NCBI RefSeq assembly: GCF_901542415.1 | Contig: NZ_CABEHV010000004.1 | Span: 744,001-808,000 of the forward strand | Direction of reading: 5' to 3' | DNA length: 64,000 bases | Origin: Streptococcus mitis | GTDB lineage: Bacteria; Bacillota; Bacilli; Lactobacillales; Streptococcaceae | In this document: positions 49,716-59,458 of the stretch, piece by piece | Numbering within the stretch: position 1 is the stretch's first letter | Layout of the letters: each line of letters opens with the position of its first letter | Translations under genes and position numbers: made by a program | Notes under the pieces: model-generated | What the model was told of the DNA's origin: nothing | Database searches by the model: none | Seen by the model: only the letters and a program-made list of their open reading frames with translations

Positions 49716-50645
49716 TTATTTAACCATGTCAGGATCGTAGTCATAAAATCCTGTATCAAGGAAACGGTTTTTAGGGTGAAGTTTACGCACTTCTTCATCC
49801 AGCAAGAAAGCTTGGTCATGGCTAAAGTTGCCCTCTTGAATCAAGCTACGCGCTTGGATAAAGAGTTTTGCAATCTCAACAAAGTTTTGTCCCGGAGTGT
49901 AAAGTCCTTCTAATTTCCAGTGAGTAAAGCCATGCTCTACCAATTCTGTTAATTTGGTCATCAAATCAAGGTCATTATTGGCAAAGATGTGGGTCCCATG
50001 ATTGTCTTCAAAGATAGAGTAATGACTCTCTGGGTCACTTGGCTCTGCCAAGAAGAGGTCACGTTTACGCGTCTTTTCATCATCAATATGCGTAAAGTTA
50101 TAGTAGTTTTGCAAGAGCGGACGTTTAGAATGGTGGATGACGCTAGCACCATAAACCAAAACTTCAGCAGGAATTTCCAAAATCTCCGGCATTTTGAAAA
50201 GTTCAGCTGATGGAATTTCACGCGCCAAAACAGCCTCAGATGCGCCAGCCTTTTGTCCCCAGAAGTTAATCTGACGACTGCTAGTTACCATAGTCGAAGC
50301 ATCATAGATGGTCTTAAATGAATAACCATCGCGGTTGACCACGTAAAAGACACCTGCATCCCCAATCGTAATGTAGTCTGCCTTGATTTCTTCCAAAAAG
50401 TCTAAGAAAGGCTTGATACGGTCCATCATATCTTGGTGCATGAGGGCGTTAACCGCAACGATCAATTCCTTACCTGCTTCATGAACCAACTTAGCGATTT
50501 CACGCAATTGGTCATGACTAAAAGTTGTTGGCAGACGAAGGCCAAAATCTTTCTCACCGACATAGATACGGTCTACGCCAGCTTCGAGCAGTTGTTCAAC
50601 TTGTTCAATACTTTCAGCAGTTGCTGTAATGATAATCTTTTCCAT
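49716..50645 (-). CDS. U32-family peptidase (collagenase-like); probable leaderless gene
   Basis: I start it at MEKIIITATAESIEQVEQLL (50645), giving 309 residues. GVDRIYVGEKDFGLRLP near 28, ITIGDAGVFYVV and HWKLEGLYTPGQNFVEIAKL are U32 family features; relatives include RlhA/TrhP-type RNA hydroxylation proteins as well as reported proteases. It lacks the longer U32 C-terminal domains and has no second U32 gene beside it. An extended -10 (TGGTATAAT) ends 7 bases before the ATG, with no Shine-Dalgarno. The activity is uncertain. Confidence 0.85.
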   Translation of the reverse strand: MEKIIITATAESIEQVEQLLEAGVDRIYVGEKDFGLRLPTTFSHDQLREIAKLVHEAGKELIVAVNALMHQDMMDRIKPFLDFLEEIKADYITIGDAGVFYVVNRDGYSFKTIYDASTMVTSSRQINFWGQKAGASEAVLAREIPSAELFKMPEILEIPAEVLVYGASVIHHSKRPLLQNYYNFTHIDDEKTRKRDLFLAEPSDPESHYSIFEDNHGTHIFANNDLDLMTKLTELVEHGFTHWKLEGLYTPGQNFVEIAKLFIQARSLIQEGNFSHDQAFLLDEEVRKLHPKNRFLDTGFYDYDPDMVK

Positions 50646-50784
50646 AAGGAAAATTATACCACATTTCTCCAAAATCAACCATTCTTTGAAAATGAAAAGG
50701 TACTTTATTCTTTTTGTAACCTTTCTGTAATAATTCCCTGCCGAAAAAATGATAAAATAGGTATGTACTGTTAAGGAGAGAATA

Positions 50785-51072
50785 ATGCCCGTAAGAAAAT
50801 TACAATCCTATGAGGTAGACTATCAAGAAGAATTAAACCAGCAGGTTCCTCGCTATCAAGATTATACACCTGAAGCGCAATCTGATGCTAATCTCAAGGA
50901 AATCCTATTTTTTGTTAATATCGCTGTTTTTTGTATCTGTATTGCTATCTTTAGTTTTATCTTTTTAGCATTAAAATTATCACCTGCTCTTGCCTTTGCT
51001 ACAGCAATCGGATCCAGCTTACTTGTCTTAAAAGTTCAGCGCTTTATCATCAAACAAAAACGTAGAAGATAA
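50785..51072 (+). CDS. DUF3270 family membrane protein
   Basis: A 95-residue protein with a charged N-terminal half (to about residue 43), two close hydrophobic helices (about 42-62 and 66-84), and a basic end (IKQKRRR). It fits the streptococcal DUF3270 family from memory. AAGGAGAG precedes the ATG. Function is unknown. Confidence 0.75.
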   Translation: MPVRKLQSYEVDYQEELNQQVPRYQDYTPEAQSDANLKEILFFVNIAVFCICIAIFSFIFLALKLSPALAFATAIGSSLLVLKVQRFIIKQKRRR

Positions 51073-51076
51073 ATCC

Positions 51077-51110
51077 AAAATATCGCCCCATCTGGAGCGA
51101 TATTTTTATT
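51077..51110. terminator. Terminator between the DUF3270 gene and ciaH
   Basis: AAAATATCGC and GCGATATTTT pair, with CCA/TGG extending the stem, then T's. It overlaps the last ciaH codons on the other strand and may serve both. Confidence 0.85.
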
Positions 51111-52440
51111 TTTTCTTTTTAGATGGTGTGTGGATGGCAATCTTCACTTCAAAGATTGTTCCCTTTGGTTTATTATCTTTAACAGTAATGGTTCCTTTTA
51201 GGGCATCTACAATTTGCTTGGCTAGGGATAATCCTAACCCAAAACCACCTTTTTGACGGGTTCTAGCCTTATCCACTCGATAAAAGCGGTCAAATATTTT
51301 CTTCTTATCTTCTGCTGAAATACCGACTCCATTGTCGGAAACTAGCAAATAAAGATTACGATCAGTCGCTGAGATAAGAAAATCAATTTCACCATCCTCC
51401 TCAGTATATTTGATGGCATTATCAAATAGGATGGTCATCAGTTGTTTCAAAAGAAGTTGATCTGTGACAATCGTTCGATGGATCCGATTTTCAAAACGAA
51501 AGACACGGTCATTTTCAGAAGCAATCATCTCATAGTTTGTGAAAGTCGTATTGAAAAAACTGGTTGGAACTTCTGCAAGTTCCGGCTTAATCCCATCATC
51601 TCTACGAGCTAAGTTCAGCAAGTTTGTCGTCAAAAAACGCATATTTCGGACTTCTTCCAAACTAGACGCAATGCTTTCGCTCACATCCATAATGGTTGCT
51701 TCTGGCTTACGAAAAAGGGTCTCTAAACGATTTTGCAAAACTGCAAGTGGAGTTCGTAACTCATGACTGGCATTTTCCACAAAGGACTGTTGCTTCTGCA
51801 TGCTCTCAAGCAGGGGCCGAACACTGACCCTAGCTAGATAGAGACTGGCAAGTAAAGACAAAATCCAGAAACTAGCCATCACAATCACAATCAATTGCTC
51901 ATGCTTTTGACTAGCCTGCTCCAACTGACTGGTATTAATCAAGACAGCTGCATACTTGATATTGGTTGAAACCGAACTGATATTGGTTTCCATCAAAATC
52001 ATACGATAGATTTCTTCTTGTCCATAGCTATTAAAAACCTGAATCTGATAGATATGTCCTAGTTCTTTCTTCTCTAACTTAATCTTATCCAATCCCAAAA
52101 ATCGATTTCCAGAAAGGAGCTGGGTAAAATTCTTATCAAAAAGAATGACTTCTGTGTTGGAACTGACATTGGGTTTTATCTCAGTCTTGCTAGTATCTGT
52201 AGCGGCATTCTCTAAATCTTTAATCTCTTCTGTTGCCCTATTTACAGCAAGCTGAATAACTGCTTGAGGATTTTCACTTAGTCCATGAAGCTTATCATCC
52301 ACCGAAGTATAGAGACTCGAGTGCATGACCTGCAAAATAATCAGAGTCATGGTAGAGAAAATCAGAGTGAATACACCAAAGTTACGGATAAAATAACTAA
52401 AGTCATCCGCATACCATGTTTTTTTTAGTTTACTGAACAT
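51106..52440 (-). CDS. ciaH: Sensor histidine kinase CiaH
   Basis: A 444-residue membrane kinase: helices at about 19-40 and 183-203 flank an extracellular sensor region, followed by the phosphorylated H226 in [10 protein letters not shown] and ATP-site boxes ([30 protein letters not shown]). T230, the site of the known pneumococcal T230P resistance allele, is wild type. It overlaps ciaR by 11 bases. CiaRH controls competence, envelope stress and beta-lactam tolerance in pneumococcus. Confidence 0.96.
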   Translation of the reverse strand: MFSKLKKTWYADDFSYFIRNFGVFTLIFSTMTLIILQVMHSSLYTSVDDKLHGLSENPQAVIQLAVNRATEEIKDLENAATDTSKTEIKPNVSSNTEVILFDKNFTQLLSGNRFLGLDKIKLEKKELGHIYQIQVFNSYGQEEIYRMILMETNISSVSTNIKYAAVLINTSQLEQASQKHEQLIVIVMASFWILSLLASLYLARVSVRPLLESMQKQQSFVENASHELRTPLAVLQNRLETLFRKPEATIMDVSESIASSLEEVRNMRFLTTNLLNLARRDDGIKPELAEVPTSFFNTTFTNYEMIASENDRVFRFENRIHRTIVTDQLLLKQLMTILFDNAIKYTEEDGEIDFLISATDRNLYLLVSDNGVGISAEDKKKIFDRFYRVDKARTRQKGGFGLGLSLAKQIVDALKGTITVKDNKPKGTIFEVKIAIHTPSKKKK

Positions 52441-53104
52441 CTTTTAAAATATACCCAACACTGCGCAAGGTTTGCAAATTCTCTGCAAAAGTGGTTCCTT
52501 TTAATTTCTTACGGACTTTTGAAACATAGACTTCGACAACCGAAATCGTTGTATCACTATCAAATCCCCATAGACGATCAAAAATCTGAGTCTTAGGCAA
52601 AATAACATTTTGATTTTGAAGGAAATAAACTAATAAATCGAACTCTTTCCCCAACAATTCGACAGGAGTATCTTCGACTTTAACGGTATTAGTTGACAAA
52701 TTAACCACAATATTTCCATAAGTCAAGGTGTTTTCATTAAATTTACCTGAACGTTTGAGAAGGGCTTGAATCCGCATTTTGAGTTCTTCTAGGTAGAAAG
52801 GTTTGGTCAGATAATCATCCGCTCCCAGTTCAAATCCATGTCCCTTGTCATCCAAACTTTCCTTGGCGGTCATGATCAGAACTGGAGTCGTAATCCCCTT
52901 TTCACGCAATTCTTTCAAGACTTGGAAGCCATTTTTTTCAGGTAACATTAAATCGAGCAAAATCAAGTCATAGACGCCACTTTCAGCTTCGTAGAGACCT
53001 TCTTCTCCATCAAATACCTGCATGACATCCGCAAAATCGTCTAAAAAGTCAAATACTGAATTTGACAGGCCTAGGTCATCCTCAACCAATAAGATTTTTA
53101 TCAT
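52430..53104 (-). CDS. ciaR: Response regulator CiaR
   Basis: I start it at [20 protein letters not shown] (53104), after AAGGAGGAG, giving the usual 224 residues. It is an OmpR-type regulator: the phosphoacceptor D51 is in [14 protein letters not shown], followed by a winged-helix DNA-binding domain ([16 protein letters not shown]). It works with CiaH and activates genes carrying TTTAAG-N5-TTTAAG, including small csRNA genes not present here. Confidence 0.96.
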   Translation of the reverse strand: MIKILLVEDDLGLSNSVFDFLDDFADVMQVFDGEEGLYEAESGVYDLILLDLMLPEKNGFQVLKELREKGITTPVLIMTAKESLDDKGHGFELGADDYLTKPFYLEELKMRIQALLKRSGKFNENTLTYGNIVVNLSTNTVKVEDTPVELLGKEFDLLVYFLQNQNVILPKTQIFDRLWGFDSDTTISVVEVYVSKVRKKLKGTTFAENLQTLRSVGYILKDVQ

Positions 53105-53128
53105 GAGAAACTCCTCCTTATTAAAACC

Positions 53129-53150
53129 ATTATACCAAATTTGCCTTAAA
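53129..53150 (-). promoter_or_regulatory. ciaR promoter with likely CiaR site
   Basis: On the minus strand TTTAAG (53150-53145) is followed 5 bases later by TTTGGT, a degenerate CiaR repeat, then an extended -10 TGGTATAAT (TATAAT 53134-53129). This fits autoregulation reported for ciaRH. Confidence 0.6.
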
Positions 53151-53151
53151 A

Positions 53152-53196
53152 AAAACTCAACTCTCTGCATTTTACATGAGATAGCTGAGTTTTCTT
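53152..53196 (-). terminator. Terminator after pepN
   Basis: On the minus strand AAAACTCA and TGAGTTTT pair around a long, partly paired loop, followed by a T run. That T run joins the CiaR-site TTTAAG, so the terminator and the ciaR promoter abut. Confidence 0.6.
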
Positions 53197-53212
53197 TTTA
53201 TTTTAGGCTTAT

Positions 53213-55759
53213 TTATGCATTTCCGTATTGAAGAACGACTGCTTCCACTGCAGCTTTTTCACGGTTAATCAAGTCAACACGCGCTGCAATTTCCTTAATT
53301 CCCATACCGATGTTACGGCTAAGAGCAAGGTCAGAAAGTTGTGGCTCAAAGAATTCCTTGTACTCTGCCAAGCGTTGCTGAGTCTTAAATACGTGAGCAG
53401 GAAGTATAACAAAGCTATCAAAGCTCATATCTCCACCAAGAGCTGCCTTAATCCAAGCCCAGTTTTCACGAGCCCAAGACCATGCTGTTTCCTGAGTTGC
53501 TTGATGGCTTAAGAACTGGAAGTACCAAGCAGACAAGTCTTGTGGTTTGACCACAAATTTGTCCTTCCAAGAAATAATCAAGGTTTGGATATTGTCCGCA
53601 TCTGTACTGTAAGCAAGAGCAGCTGCCAACTGACGTTTAAAGACAGCATCTGTTGCGTGAGTGTAAGTATCAAGATAAAGTGCTAACAAGTCTTTCGTCT
53701 CATGATGTTTCATCTCATTAATCAGAACTTGTGAACGAATAGCTGCAGGGAGTCCTGCAAGATTCTCCTTGTGAGCCGCGAAGATTTGGCTAGCGACTTG
53801 ACTAGCTTCTGCATCATTTGAGCGAATCATCATAGAAACAGCCAACTGACGAACCAACTCATCCTCATCTGATTCTCCGTCTTTAGCTTCAAAACCAAGA
53901 CGGCCATAGTTGTGACGAGCCAATTTAGCAACCAAGGCTTTGAAGGCTCCTTCAGCTTCTGTTCCTTCATCGATAAAGCGCTCAAGGGCAGAAATTACTT
54001 GAGAGACAGCTGAAACGACAAGGTAAGATTCTTCCTTAGCAAGTTTATCAAGGACTGGAAGCAAGTCTGCATAAGAAATGTGCCCTGCTTCAGCAAGCAG
54101 ACGACGTTCTTGAACAATCTGCAATTTACTTGTGTTATCAAGCTCAACTAGGTCAGCAAGAACAGCATCTAACAAGTCTCCTTGATAGTCTGTAATGTAG
54201 TGGGCTGTATTTTCTGTGTTGAGACGAAGTGCTGTTTTGTTTTCTGCAAGAAGAGCTGCGTAGCCAGGGATTTCGATGCTTTCAGTTTCGAGTGTATCAG
54301 GTAAACCTTTCCAGTTGCTGTTTAGTGGCACAACCCAGAGACGGTTCTTGTCTTCGTGCTCACCGATGAAGAATTGTTTTTGTGAAATCTTCAAGACATC
54401 ATTTTCAACTTTGACAGTGAGAACTGGATAACCAGGTTGTTCCAACCAAGAATCCATGAAGGCTGCGACATCACGTCCTGATGCTTGACCAAGAGCATCC
54501 CAAAGGTCACGACCAATTGTATTGCTGTATTGATGTTTTTCAAAGTAGGCATGCAAACCTTTGGCAAAATCGACATCACCTAGCCAACGACGAAGCATGT
54601 GCATGAGGCGACTTCCTTTGGCATAGACGATAGCTCCGTCAAAGAGCGTGTTGATTTCATCTGGATGTTTAACTTCTACGTGAACAGACTGAACACCATC
54701 AGTCGCATCACGTTTCAAGGCAGACGGAACACCACCTGTTTGGAAATCTTCAAAGATATTCCAGCTTGGTTCAATAGCATCCACACAGACGTACTCCATC
54801 ATGTTAGCAAAGCTTTCATTGAGCCAAAGGTCATCCCACCATTTCATAGTAACAAGGTTACCAAACCACTGGTGAGCCAATTCATGGGCCACAACAAGGG
54901 CAACTTGTTGACGGCTGGCAAAGGTAGAGTTCTCATCCACAACCAAGTAAACTTCACGGTAGGTCACAAGACCCCAGTTTTCCATAGCTCCAGCTGAGAA
55001 GTCAGGAAGGGCGATGTGGAGAGATTGAGGGATTGGGTACTTAACTCCATAGTAATCTTCGTAAAACTCGATAGAGCGAACAGCGATGTCCAGTGAGAAA
55101 TCAAGGTTAGATAGTGGATGGGCTTTGGTTGAATAGACACCGACGAGGGTACCGTTTTTAGTTTTAGCCGTCACACCTTGCAAATCACCTGCTACAAAGG
55201 CTAACAAGTAAGAAGACATGCGAGGTGTTGTCTCAAACTTCCAGATACCTGTTTCCTTACGGTTTTCAACATCGATTTCTGGCATGTTAGACAAGGCCAA
55301 TTCATCTTCTGCTTGGTCAAAACGTAGAGAGAGGTCAAAAGTTGCTTTGGCTTCTGGCTCATCCACACATGGGAATGCTTCGCGCGCAAAATGGCTCTCG
55401 AACTGAGTAGACAAGACCTCCTTCTTCACTCCATTAACTGTGTAGTATGAAGGATAAATACCTGTCATGTTATCCGTGATTTTTCCTGAAAAGGCAATAA
55501 CCAAGTCAACTTGACCTGCTTCAGCAAGTTCAATATGAAGGGCTTCATTGTCATGGTCAACTGTAAATGGGCGAGCTACCCCTACAACTTCTACAGAAGC
55601 GATTTCCAAGTCTTTTTGATGAAGGGAAATGCGGTCACTCTGTGCTTGACCAGTGATGGTCACTTTCCCAGAAAAAGTCTTGGTCTCACGACTCAAGTCT
55701 AAAAATAAATCATAATGTTCAGGAACAAATTGCTTAATAAAATGTTCAACTGCTTGCAT
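53213..55759 (-). CDS. pepN: Lysyl/membrane alanyl aminopeptidase N (M1 family)
   Basis: An 848-residue zinc aminopeptidase of the cytoplasm. The GAMENWG exopeptidase motif is at 257-263, zinc ligands are in HELAHQWFGNL (H292, H296) and NES (E315), with an ERAP-like C-terminal helical domain. There is no signal peptide. It releases N-terminal residues from peptides brought in by Ami/Ali. It has AGGAG before the ATG and runs alone. Confidence 0.96.
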   Translation of the reverse strand: MQAVEHFIKQFVPEHYDLFLDLSRETKTFSGKVTITGQAQSDRISLHQKDLEIASVEVVGVARPFTVDHDNEALHIELAEAGQVDLVIAFSGKITDNMTGIYPSYYTVNGVKKEVLSTQFESHFAREAFPCVDEPEAKATFDLSLRFDQAEDELALSNMPEIDVENRKETGIWKFETTPRMSSYLLAFVAGDLQGVTAKTKNGTLVGVYSTKAHPLSNLDFSLDIAVRSIEFYEDYYGVKYPIPQSLHIALPDFSAGAMENWGLVTYREVYLVVDENSTFASRQQVALVVAHELAHQWFGNLVTMKWWDDLWLNESFANMMEYVCVDAIEPSWNIFEDFQTGGVPSALKRDATDGVQSVHVEVKHPDEINTLFDGAIVYAKGSRLMHMLRRWLGDVDFAKGLHAYFEKHQYSNTIGRDLWDALGQASGRDVAAFMDSWLEQPGYPVLTVKVENDVLKISQKQFFIGEHEDKNRLWVVPLNSNWKGLPDTLETESIEIPGYAALLAENKTALRLNTENTAHYITDYQGDLLDAVLADLVELDNTSKLQIVQERRLLAEAGHISYADLLPVLDKLAKEESYLVVSAVSQVISALERFIDEGTEAEGAFKALVAKLARHNYGRLGFEAKDGESDEDELVRQLAVSMMIRSNDAEASQVASQIFAAHKENLAGLPAAIRSQVLINEMKHHETKDLLALYLDTYTHATDAVFKRQLAAALAYSTDADNIQTLIISWKDKFVVKPQDLSAWYFQFLSHQATQETAWSWARENWAWIKAALGGDMSFDSFVILPAHVFKTQQRLAEYKEFFEPQLSDLALSRNIGMGIKEIAARVDLINREKAAVEAVVLQYGNA

Positions 55760-55880
55760 AGTTTTCTCCTATCTAAGTTTAAGAGCTAGAGCTCTTCTTC
55801 AAACAAACTTATTATATCATGTTTTGCTGGAGAAAAAAGGATTGGACGGTGATTTCCAAAACTTTCTTCCTTCTAGCAAT

Positions 55881-56321
55881 CTACAGTGGGTAGACCTTGC
55901 GAAATTCTTCTAAAACAACCTTGCTTTCAGGTGTAAAAGTCAGTCCTGCTTCTCTCAGCCACTCGGCGAAACAATCCTCATGAACCTGACGCCAATAGGC
56001 TAGGGATTTGTCACCTTCTCCTTCCTTAAAGGCATGTTGAGCAGAAACTTGATTGAAGGGCTGGACAGAAACCTTTGTAATTTCGACAATACAGACAGCC
56101 TGATTTTGACTATCTAAAATGACATCAAAAGTTCCTTCTTGAGGAAGAGACTCGGCTTCTAGTGCATAAAGGCCGTAGGCTGATGCTGTTGCTGTTTTTT
56201 CGCCTTTTAAAACCAAATCTGCTAAAAGGTCTGGTTCCACTCCAAAAGCCCAAGCATCGATTTCATCTCCTATAGAGGGGTTAATTTTCTTGTAGGCATT
56301 CCACATTTCTTGCGGTGTCAT
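55881..56321 (-). CDS. ASCH-domain protein
   Basis: A 146-residue protein with the ASCH beta-barrel motif LKGEKTATASAYGLY near 38-52 and a C-terminal YWRQVHEDCF region. The fold is RNA- or modified-nucleotide-binding; some members are amidohydrolases acting on N4-acetylcytidine. The ATG has AAAGGAG. It overlaps the upstream TIM-barrel gene by 41 bases in another frame. Confidence 0.85.
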   Translation of the reverse strand: MTPQEMWNAYKKINPSIGDEIDAWAFGVEPDLLADLVLKGEKTATASAYGLYALEAESLPQEGTFDVILDSQNQAVCIVEITKVSVQPFNQVSAQHAFKEGEGDKSLAYWRQVHEDCFAEWLREAGLTFTPESKVVLEEFRKVYPL

Positions 56322-57171
56322 GGGCGCTCCTTTGTAATTTCTTACTTTCTTCTTTTATATGTTTGAGATGGTCTGGATAGCCAATTTCTAAATCAAAAAT
56401 CTCTGGAATAGAGCTGTAATGGAGAATGCATTCGATACCCATCTGATTCATTGTTTGTATGAAAGAAACATTCAGATAGCCTGCTACAGCAAAGTCAATC
56501 TTTTTCATCCTTGCTTTATCCTGCATATCTCTTAGCATAGCTAACATTATTGGACTTTCCATATCATGCCATTGACTGTTTCTCACAGTCGCAAAAACAA
56601 AAGAAGTTAAATCATTCATTCCAACTACAATCTTTGAAATGCCCGTTTCCAGTATCCTATCTAAGTCAAAATACGCTGACGGCAATTCAATCATTGTGCC
56701 GATTTTCCCAGTAAAACCCTGCTGACGCAATACTGTAATAGCTTGCTTTAACTGCTCAGCATCATTGACAAAAGGAAAGATAATAGATAGATTGGGATTA
56801 TTTTGATAAACTTCTGTAACGACATGTGCTTCAGCCTGAAATTCATCCGGACACGCCAGCAAACGCCTAGTTCCTCTATATCCAAATAAGGGATGATTTT
56901 CATCAAAATACTCTTTAGTCCCCTTTAGACAATTAGCTTCTGTATTCGTTAATTCAGAAAAACGATACCATACCTCTTCATCTGAGTACAAGAAGCAAAT
57001 AGTGTTTAGATAATCTTTTACAAATTCCTGACAACTTGGTAACAGGATGTTTTGGTTGATCTCTCTCGACAAATACTCCCCACGAATCATTCCAATGTGG
57101 TGAAATAGTTGTGGGTAAACTTTTTCAAGAATTTTTTCTCCACTAAGGGCAAGTTGGTTTTTCATGTCCAT
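56281..57171 (-). CDS. Stand-alone PEP-utilising-enzyme-type TIM barrel protein
   Basis: A 296-residue protein resembling only the C-terminal PEP/pyruvate-binding barrel of PEP synthase and PTS enzyme I. FGYRGTRRLLACPDEF has the arginine pair, LSIIFPFVNDAEQL matches the 'MiPFv' strand, GTMIELPSAYFDL holds the metal Glu, and VVGMNDLTSF matches 'GsNDLTQ'. It lacks the phosphohistidine and ATP-grasp domains, so a classic PEP synthase reaction is not possible. Role unknown; it may act on a small oxo acid. It is followed by the ASCH gene. Confidence 0.7.
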   Translation of the reverse strand: MDMKNQLALSGEKILEKVYPQLFHHIGMIRGEYLSREINQNILLPSCQEFVKDYLNTICFLYSDEEVWYRFSELTNTEANCLKGTKEYFDENHPLFGYRGTRRLLACPDEFQAEAHVVTEVYQNNPNLSIIFPFVNDAEQLKQAITVLRQQGFTGKIGTMIELPSAYFDLDRILETGISKIVVGMNDLTSFVFATVRNSQWHDMESPIMLAMLRDMQDKARMKKIDFAVAGYLNVSFIQTMNQMGIECILHYSSIPEIFDLEIGYPDHLKHIKEESKKLQRSAHDTARNVECLQEN

Positions 57172-57206
57172 TCACCTCGTCTTAAAAGATACAATATCAT
57201 ATATCA

Positions 57207-57935
57207 CTACATGAAACTTTCCTCTAGTTCAAAAGCTTCATAAGGTTCAACTAACTCATATCCTAAAAATTCTGCTACTTTTTTGGAAGCCTCGTTATGA
57301 GCATCCCAAAGTGGAAACATATCTCTATTTAAACTCTCTAGAATCATTGCAGCACCAAGCTTTTTAGCAAATCCATTTCCTTGTTCGTTTGGTCTAGTTG
57401 CAACTTCCACTTCAACTGCTCCACGATAAACTAACCCTGAGGAAATTCCAGCAATCAGTTTATTATTTTTAAGAATCACAAAGCCAAATCCACCTTTTAA
57501 AACAAAATCCTGATAGGACTCAAAATCCCCCTGTAAATCTTGTGACCATTCTTCCTCAGAAAAGCAGTTATAAATATGATTATCAATAGACACAATATTG
57601 TAACCTTCCTCTAAATGAGTAACTAGATTATTTAAAAATTCAACTTGAAAATTTGCCTTATCTTTAAAAGAATAGCGAGTAAAAGAATTTAACCCCACTT
57701 TCCGATGCAGAAAATCTTGCCAATTGGTATTTTCTGAAATAATAATCTTATAATCTAAACCATATTTCCTAACAAAATCTTCCCAAAATCTGGAATCCAA
57801 CTCCCCTGCTAGGTATAGAAAATTCCCAACATCATAAAAGCTTGTTGTCCTATCACTGTTTCGGTAGACAGTTCCGATTTGAGATTTAAGACCATAGAGA
57901 ACCATATTTTTCTTCCATGTTTTAAATAGTTCCAT
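57207..57935 (-). CDS. GNAT acetyltransferase (two-domain GNAT_acetyltran type)
   Basis: A 242-residue protein with an N-terminal partner domain and a C-terminal GNAT domain; VEVEVATRPNEQGNGFAKKL is the acetyl-CoA site. PLWDAHNEASKKVAEFLGYE is the usual C-terminal block. The substrate is unknown. It is AT-rich and begins 7 bases after the Nudix pseudogene ends. Confidence 0.82.
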   Translation of the reverse strand: MELFKTWKKNMVLYGLKSQIGTVYRNSDRTTSFYDVGNFLYLAGELDSRFWEDFVRKYGLDYKIIISENTNWQDFLHRKVGLNSFTRYSFKDKANFQVEFLNNLVTHLEEGYNIVSIDNHIYNCFSEEEWSQDLQGDFESYQDFVLKGGFGFVILKNNKLIAGISSGLVYRGAVEVEVATRPNEQGNGFAKKLGAAMILESLNRDMFPLWDAHNEASKKVAEFLGYELVEPYEAFELEESFM

Positions 57936-57942
57936 TATCCCC

Positions 57943-58422
57943 CTACTTCACCTTCCAATTCATATACAAGGTCTTGTCAAGTTCTGGAAATCCTAATAAT
58001 TCAGACTTAACCTTCAAGACCAATGGTGATGCATTTTCTTCTGTGATCTCTTGAATATCCATCCAAATATATCCAAGTGAATCATTCGCACCATCAGACA
58101 CAGCTTCTGAAATCGTAACTTGAGGTGCACTCTCATTCATTTCAATATCATACAAGGCCATGACATGGTGAACCATAAAATTTTTTAACTCTTCCCTGAC
58201 GAAAACATCGTAGATTCGAGGATTAGAGTAGCTTCTAACAGTAAATCCCGTCTCTTCCATAACTTCTCTAGTCAGCGTTTCCGTCAGTCCTTCACCAAGT
58301 TACTGTCTGCCTCCAGGTAGATCATACCGATGTAGATCAGGGCCTCTCGTTTTTTCAATGCAGAGTAACTTCCCATTTTCAAAGCAAACAGCGTAGACTC
58401 CAAAGTGTCTTTTGATTTCCAT
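57943..58422 (-). pseudogene. Nudix hydrolase gene interrupted by a TAA codon
   Basis: From ATG 58422 (AGGAGGATCTG upstream) the frame reads MEIKRHFGVYAVCFENGKLL to GGRQ, then TAA at 58302-58300, then LGEGLTETLTREVMEETGF and on to the stop at 57943. Removing the stop gives a 159-residue Nudix protein. The stop replaces the first Glu of the Nudix box (GGRQ-E-LGE), most simply GAA to TAA. The rest of the frame is intact, so the change looks recent. A sequencing error is possible. Confidence 0.82.
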
Positions 58423-58431
58423 CAGATCCTC

Positions 58432-59130
58432 CTACTTTAAAGACCATCCGCCATCTATTGTCAGAATTTGTCCTTGCATGGCACTCGCTTTCCCACTTGC
58501 TAAGAAAAGGCTAATCTCTGCTATTTCCTCTGGCTCAATCCAGCGCTTGATTGGTGTTTCACTCGCCACCCAGTCTGCTAAGCCACCTGGTTCAAAGTCG
58601 TCAGCTGTCATAGCTGTCTTGACTGCTCCTGGAGCGATACCAAAGACCTGAATCCCAGTTTCAGCATAGTCTAGAGCCAACTGCTTGGTAAATCCAGCCA
58701 AGGCATGCTTAGATGAAGTATAGGCGTGACCACCACCTCCTGCTAGATTTGAAGCAATGGAACACATATTGATAATGGATCCTTTTTTATTCTCCAACAT
58801 TTTGGTCAAATAATAGCGAGTCAACTCTACTGGAGTAACGTAGTTGATTTCAAAAATCTCTTGAATTTCCTGCGCTGATTGTTCCAACAGTGGTTTGTAA
58901 TCATCCAAAACTCCGGCAGTATTGCACAAAATATCTACCTGAGGACACCAGTCAAAAATAGGCTCCAAGTCCAAGGTCAAATCTCTCTGAAAAAAGTGGA
59001 AATCACCCTCTAAGAGTGGATTTTCACCTTGGTCAACTCCATAAACTTGAAAGCCATTCTCTAAAAAGAGGCGAGCTTGTGCTAGGCCGATTCCTGAACT
59101 CACTCCCGTAATCAATACACGTTTAGTCAT
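58432..59130 (-). CDS. SDR-family oxidoreductase (FabG-like)
   Basis: A 232-residue Rossmann dehydrogenase: NAD(P) site TGVSSGIG near 8-15, NTAGVLDD, and the catalytic Ser-Tyr-Lys (MCSIAS, then YTSSK). It resembles 3-oxoacyl-ACP reductases, but the fatty-acid gene cluster is not here, so the substrate is unknown. It overlaps the DUF2829 gene by 8 bases. Confidence 0.87.
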   Translation of the reverse strand: MTKRVLITGVSSGIGLAQARLFLENGFQVYGVDQGENPLLEGDFHFFQRDLTLDLEPIFDWCPQVDILCNTAGVLDDYKPLLEQSAQEIQEIFEINYVTPVELTRYYLTKMLENKKGSIINMCSIASNLAGGGGHAYTSSKHALAGFTKQLALDYAETGIQVFGIAPGAVKTAMTADDFEPGGLADWVASETPIKRWIEPEEIAEISLFLASGKASAMQGQILTIDGGWSLK

Positions 59131-59359
59131 TCACTTCTACCCAATCTGTCGCCAAAACATCACAAGGTGTCGGACTCCACATGGAAAACCCTTCTCCCTC
59201 CCCGGAAACGTTGATTAGGAAATAAGGTGTCACTTCAAGTGCAACCCCATTTTGCTCGATAGTGTCAAAAAGTTGGACATAGTTTTCAGCACCTCCCCAA
59301 CCAGTTCGTACATATTTTTTCTTATCCTTTAACCCAGGTAGAATTTCTTCAAATGTCAT
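59123..59359 (-). CDS. DUF2829 family small protein
   Basis: I start it at MTFEEILPGLKDKKKYVRTG (59359), after AAAGGAG, giving 78 residues. The WVEVND end and SMWSPTPCDVLATDW block fit DUF2829 from memory. This fold is common on phages and plasmids, but the gene here sits in a stable operon with the SDR gene. Confidence 0.78.
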   Translation of the reverse strand: MTFEEILPGLKDKKKYVRTGWGGAENYVQLFDTIEQNGVALEVTPYFLINVSGEGEGFSMWSPTPCDVLATDWVEVND

Positions 59360-59397
59360 GTTTTTCTCCTTTAATATCAATAATTCTCCCCTTCATT

Positions 59398-59432
59398 ATA
59401 ACAAAAAAACCGCTTTGAAACGGCTTTTTGAA
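59398..59432. terminator. Repeated terminator hairpin R1
   Basis: AAAAACCGC-TTTGAAA-CGGCTTTTT, a hairpin with T tails on both strands, after the aldo/keto reductase gene. Near-identical copies lie at 60424-60460 and 61798-61830. Confidence 0.75.
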
Positions 59433-59458
59433 TGTGATTTATTTACATCTGCTTCTAC

